Source: JAFGTF01 sp035527995 (GTDB lineage Bacteria; Spirochaetota; B62-G9; DRHN01). Taken from it: DNA of 7,343 nt. How positions within the stretch are numbered: position 1 is the first letter of the stretch; the number at the start of each line of letters is the position of its first letter. Of this stretch, positions 6,115 to 7,343 are shown piece by piece. A program made the position numbers and the translations under genes. The notes beneath the pieces are model-generated. The model was not told the origin of the DNA. It saw only the letters and a list, made by a program, of their open reading frames with translations, and made no database searches. The DNA lies in assembly GCA_035527995.1 (NCBI GenBank), contig DATKZJ010000031.1, positions 1 through 7,343 on the forward strand, written 5' to 3'.

Positions 6115-6268
6115 TAATTAGTCGCTGGTGAATAATGCAATATTTAGCGATACATCAATCACCACCAGCTCCATAATTAGTTTCTGCTTAGTGAGTTACA
6201 AAGTAAACACTTTCTTTTATAAATACATTATTAGGCAATTTAACTAATTATTCACCAGAAACTAATTA
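6115..6268. mobile_element. 154-bp inverted-repeat element, MITE-like
   Basis: The ends 6115-6136 and 6247-6268 are inverted copies of 22 bp that match at 20 positions. The inner 12 bases (CTGGTGAATAAT / ATTATTCACCAG) are identical. A TA lies at each outer edge (TA-ATTAGT ... ACTAAT-TA), as expected for an IS630/Tc1-type insertion that duplicates TA. A third partial copy, ATAATTAGTTTCTG (6173-6186), pairs perfectly over 14 bases with 6256-6269. The heptamer TAATTAG or its complement occurs four times. There is no open reading frame inside. Alternatives are an operator cluster or an alternative-hairpin RNA leader. Confidence 0.4.
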
Positions 6269-6278
6269 TATATTTCTA

Positions 6279-6307
6279 TTGTCTAAACAGTAAAAATGCA
6301 ATATACT
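6279..6307 (+). promoter_or_regulatory. Sigma-70-type promoter of the small conserved gene
   Basis: TTGTCT (6279-6284), a 17-base spacer and TATACT (6302-6307). The -10 matches the consensus at five of six positions and the -35 at four. Transcription would begin near 6314, leaving a leader of about 105 bases before the gene. The promoter begins 11 bp after the inverted-repeat element. Confidence 0.5.
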
Positions 6308-6405
6308 ATTGTTATACAAAGATTTATGAGCCATCCTATCATTGCTTACAAGTTTCGGCTTCTGCGGTGACTAGTACAGCCTTGTTTTTCTAAACACTTT
6401 AAAAG

Positions 6406-6414
6406 AGGAGGTGA
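6406..6414 (+). promoter_or_regulatory. Ribosome binding site that moves the start from GTG 6411 to TTG 6420
   Basis: AGGAGGTGA is a near-perfect Shine-Dalgarno sequence. The upstream in-frame GTG at 6411 lies within it and so cannot be its start. TTG at 6420-6422 follows AGGAGG by eight bases, ideal spacing. Confidence 0.75.
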
Positions 6415-6419
6415 GGCGA

Positions 6420-6788
6420 TTGAAACACGAGCTTTACGTCGATGATAACTATGACTACATGGATGAAGACGAGAGATACAAGGCCGGCGAATTCGATACG
6501 ATCGAAGAAGCTATAACCGCTGCAAAAAAAATTGTAGATGACTTCCTGCTGTCTGTATATCAAAAGAGGCCATACATCTCACCGGAAGAGCTGTATGCCG
6601 TATATAAGCGATCAGGCGAAGATCCGTGGATCCACCCGAACTACAGTGATTACAACTCCTGGAATTATGCAGAATACAGGTGCAGAGAAATGTGCGGAAG
6701 CACGAGATCAGTACGTCATAAAAAGGTCTTTAAAAGAAACGTAGAGGTTATGGCACATTCAATAGAAGAAATCAAGAATATCTCATGA
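6420..6788 (+). CDS. Conserved hypothetical protein of the small 'VDDNYxYMDExERY' type
   Basis: A 122-residue, probably cytoplasmic protein beginning MKHELYVDDNYDYMDEDERY. No signal peptide or membrane helix is visible. It resembles a widespread set of short uncharacterised bacterial proteins with the same order of motifs: an N-terminal 'VDDN-YMDE-ERY' strand, 'GEFDTIEEAITAAKKIVDDFL' as a helix, 'SPEELYAVYKRSGEDPW', then an aromatic stretch ending in CREMC (recognition from memory, not a search). The C-terminal part after CREMC is basic (STRSVRHKKVFKRNVEV) and may be specific to this copy. No function is known to me and no catalytic motif stands out. The TTG start is chosen because the upstream GTG lies inside the Shine-Dalgarno sequence. 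The gene is divergent from the kinase operon, has its own promoter candidate at 6279-6307, and is followed by a T-run hairpin at 6808-6835. It is probably monocistronic. Confidence 0.85.
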   Translation: MKHELYVDDNYDYMDEDERYKAGEFDTIEEAITAAKKIVDDFLLSVYQKRPYISPEELYAVYKRSGEDPWIHPNYSDYNSWNYAEYRCREMCGSTRSVRHKKVFKRNVEVMAHSIEEIKNIS

Positions 6789-6807
6789 TTCACTCCCGAC
6801 CTAACTC

Positions 6808-6835
6808 TTCCCGCCGACAATAGGGGGATTTTTTT
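6808..6835 (+). terminator. Candidate intrinsic terminator of the small conserved gene
   Basis: About 20 bases after the stop codon, TTCCC (6808-6812) can pair with GGGGA (6824-6828, one G-T pair), followed at once by seven Ts (6829-6835). The stem is short. An overlapping AGGGG/CCCCT pairing (6822-6841) places the T-run in a loop instead, so the fold is uncertain. Confidence 0.45.
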
Positions 6836-6898
6836 ACCCCTCGCCGTTTGTATATCAGGACCAGTAAGATCTTCTCAATAAAGAATACAGAACAAAAG

Positions 6899-6943
6899 CC
6901 TTACCCTGTGAGCCCTTACCCTGTAAGACCTCTCCCTGTTTTT
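6899..6943 (+). repeat. Short tandem repeat, 15-bp unit, three copies
   Basis: CCTTACCCTGTGAGC (6899-6913) and CCTTACCCTGTAAGA (6914-6928) differ at three positions, and a more diverged third copy CCTCTCCCTGTTTTT (6929-6943) keeps the period. The second copy is itself a small dyad, CTTAC-CCT-GTAAG. The array lies in the convergent intergenic region (6789-7090) and I see no gene there that it would belong to. Confidence 0.6.
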
Positions 6944-6952
6944 TATTACCGG

Positions 6953-6988
6953 AACCCGTCTGAGTTCACATACGGCGACACGGGTTTT
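6953..6988 (+). terminator. Hairpin in the convergent intergenic region, possible terminator
   Basis: AACCCGT (6953-6959) pairs with ACGGGTT (6980-6986) around a 20-base loop; the right arm runs into TTTTC. The loop is large for a classic terminator. It could stop plus-strand read-through before the hydrolase gene. Confidence 0.25.
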
Positions 6989-7021
6989 CTATACACCAGA
7001 AGCGCGGGCTCATTCAGTACG

Positions 7022-7033
7022 GAAAAGCTTTTC
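7022..7033. repeat. Perfect 12-bp palindrome
   Basis: GAAAAGCTTTTC is self-complementary without a spacer. It lies between two convergent genes, where no promoter is expected, so its role is unclear and chance is possible. Confidence 0.2.
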
Positions 7034-7084
7034 TGACTTTCAAGAAGGTGTAGGCTTAAGTTTCGGGCATAATAGAGAAGCCGG

Positions 7085-7105
7085 GGTGCGCTACTGCACC
7101 TTTTT
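7085..7105 (+). terminator. Terminator-shaped hairpin overlapping the end of the hydrolase gene
   Basis: GGTGC-GCTACT-GCACC followed by TTTTT is a compact hairpin with a T-run on the plus strand. It overlaps the last codons of the minus-strand hydrolase, whose Lys-Lys codons supply the T-run, so it may be partly fortuitous. It would block plus-strand transcription from running antisense into the hydrolase. Confidence 0.35.
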
Positions 7106-7343
7106 CCTGGGGAGCACGACCCCCTTTCCACCGACGCACATCACGAAATCCTCAGCATCCTTTTCGGACCCGATCACGGACCCGTAGTGCATCGGGATGG
7201 CAACCTTCGGATTGATCCTGTTCGCAACTTCACACGCTTCCCGCGCATCCATCGTGTATGTACCGCCGACAGGGAGAAAAATAACGTCCGCCGTGATGCT
7301 GTCCATCTCCGGCACCTTATCAGAATCGCCCGGGTGGTAGTAG
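7091..7343 (-). CDS. UPF0173-type metal-dependent hydrolase, metallo-beta-lactamase fold (partial, C-terminal part)
   Basis: The last 83 codons of a gene that enters from the right edge. The open frame continues past the first internal ATG to the window end, beginning YYHPGDSDKVPEMD. The motifs fit the C-terminal half of the UPF0173 (YtkL-like) metallo-beta-lactamase-fold hydrolases: the metal-site HxGD (H-P-G-D at the third to sixth visible residues), FLPVGGTYTMDAREA, and PKVAIPMHYGSVIGSEKDAE with the late metal-binding His. The usual N-terminal HxHxDH motif would lie outside the window. The family is cytoplasmic; its natural substrate is not established as far as I know. The gene ends in KKVQ and TAG (7093-7091), converging on the small conserved gene with about 300 bp between them. 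Confidence 0.9.
   Translation of the reverse strand, partial: YYHPGDSDKVPEMDSITADVIFLPVGGTYTMDAREACEVANRINPKVAIPMHYGSVIGSEKDAEDFVMCVGGKGVVLPRKKVQ

Larger units (their letters stand above)
5762..6419. other. AT-rich divergent intergenic region
   Basis: About 660 bp between the kinase operon (leftward) and the small conserved gene (rightward), visibly richer in A and T than the flanking genes. It holds the sigma-54 promoter, two dyads, the inverted-repeat element and the sigma-70-type promoter listed separately. No recognisable protein gene lies in it; one 27-codon minus-strand frame (6057-5974) is discussed as a finding. Confidence 0.8.
6789..7090. other. Convergent intergenic region without a supported gene
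   Basis: About 300 bp between two genes that point at each other. It contains a candidate terminator, the 15-bp tandem repeat, a 7-bp-arm hairpin and a palindrome. The open frames on both strands here lack good ribosome binding sites and show no family features. Confidence 0.7.

Noticed and set aside
6127..6141. TGGTGAATAATGC considered as a plus-strand sigma-54 promoter
   Set aside because: The GG and GC doublets are 8 bases apart, not 10.
6124..6169. GCTGGTG...CACCAGC considered as an integron attC-like site
   Set aside because: No GTTRRRY core sites or integrase gene nearby; the arms are explained by the inverted-repeat element.
6899..6943. Tandem repeat considered as a CRISPR array
   Set aside because: The 15-bp units abut with no spacers, and there are no cas genes.
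6848..7036. 62-codon plus-strand frame with PYPVSPYPVRPLPV
   Set aside because: The proline pattern is just the 15-bp tandem repeat translated; TTG start without a good ribosome binding site.
6946..7131. 61-codon minus-strand frame
   Set aside because: It overlaps the end of the hydrolase gene in another frame and has no family features or ribosome binding site I can support.

Overview
Organism and setting. The genes look like those of an anaerobic or syntrophic Gram-negative bacterium of the Desulfobacterota/Nitrospirota type. This is an inference from four things: an NtrC-class two-component system with a sigma-54 promoter, an IorB-type subunit of indolepyruvate:ferredoxin oxidoreductase, strong AGGAGG-like ribosome binding sites, and a family of small 'VDDNYxYMDExERY' hypothetical proteins that I associate with such genomes. 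The coding part is of moderate GC; the divergent intergenic region (about 5762-6419) is visibly AT-rich.

Layout. Everything left of 5761 reads on the minus strand, so the order of transcription is right to left: histidine kinase (5761-4559), sigma-54-dependent response regulator (4566-3169), RpoD-like sigma factor with shortened domain 3 (3172-2396), a gap with a candidate terminator, a gamma-glutamyltransferase-family enzyme (2252-537), a gap with a perfect dyad, and the start of iorB (326-1, running off the left edge). Kinase, regulator and sigma genes overlap by 8 and 4 bases, so they form a tightly coupled operon. A well-formed -24/-12 promoter lies just upstream of the kinase, with a 9-bp-arm dyad about 75 bp further upstream that could be the enhancer site. 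To the right, a conserved hypothetical gene (6420-6788) reads on the plus strand. It converges on a UPF0173-type metallo-hydrolase that enters from the right edge on the minus strand (7343-7091).

How the parts may work together. The kinase would sense an envelope signal and phosphorylate the regulator. The regulator would activate sigma-54 polymerase, probably including its own operon, and the operon's last product is another sigma factor. The predicted circuit is therefore a relay from sigma-54 control to an alternative sigma-70-family factor. That factor departs from the housekeeping type at the residues that read the -12 base and the extended -10 element, so it probably recognises its own promoter class.

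Most notable points: (1) the kinase/regulator/sigma relay with a self-directed sigma-54 promoter; (2) the altered promoter-reading surface of the sigma factor; (3) the gamma-glutamyltransferase homologue has no signal peptide and has lost three residues that hold the gamma-glutamyl group, including the Asp433 equivalent; (4) a 154-bp inverted-repeat element with a cluster of TAATTAG heptamers in the divergent intergenic region. I saw no CRISPR array, tRNA, rRNA or transposase gene. I cannot point to a defence system or a wholly new system; the regulatory relay is the best candidate for something undescribed.
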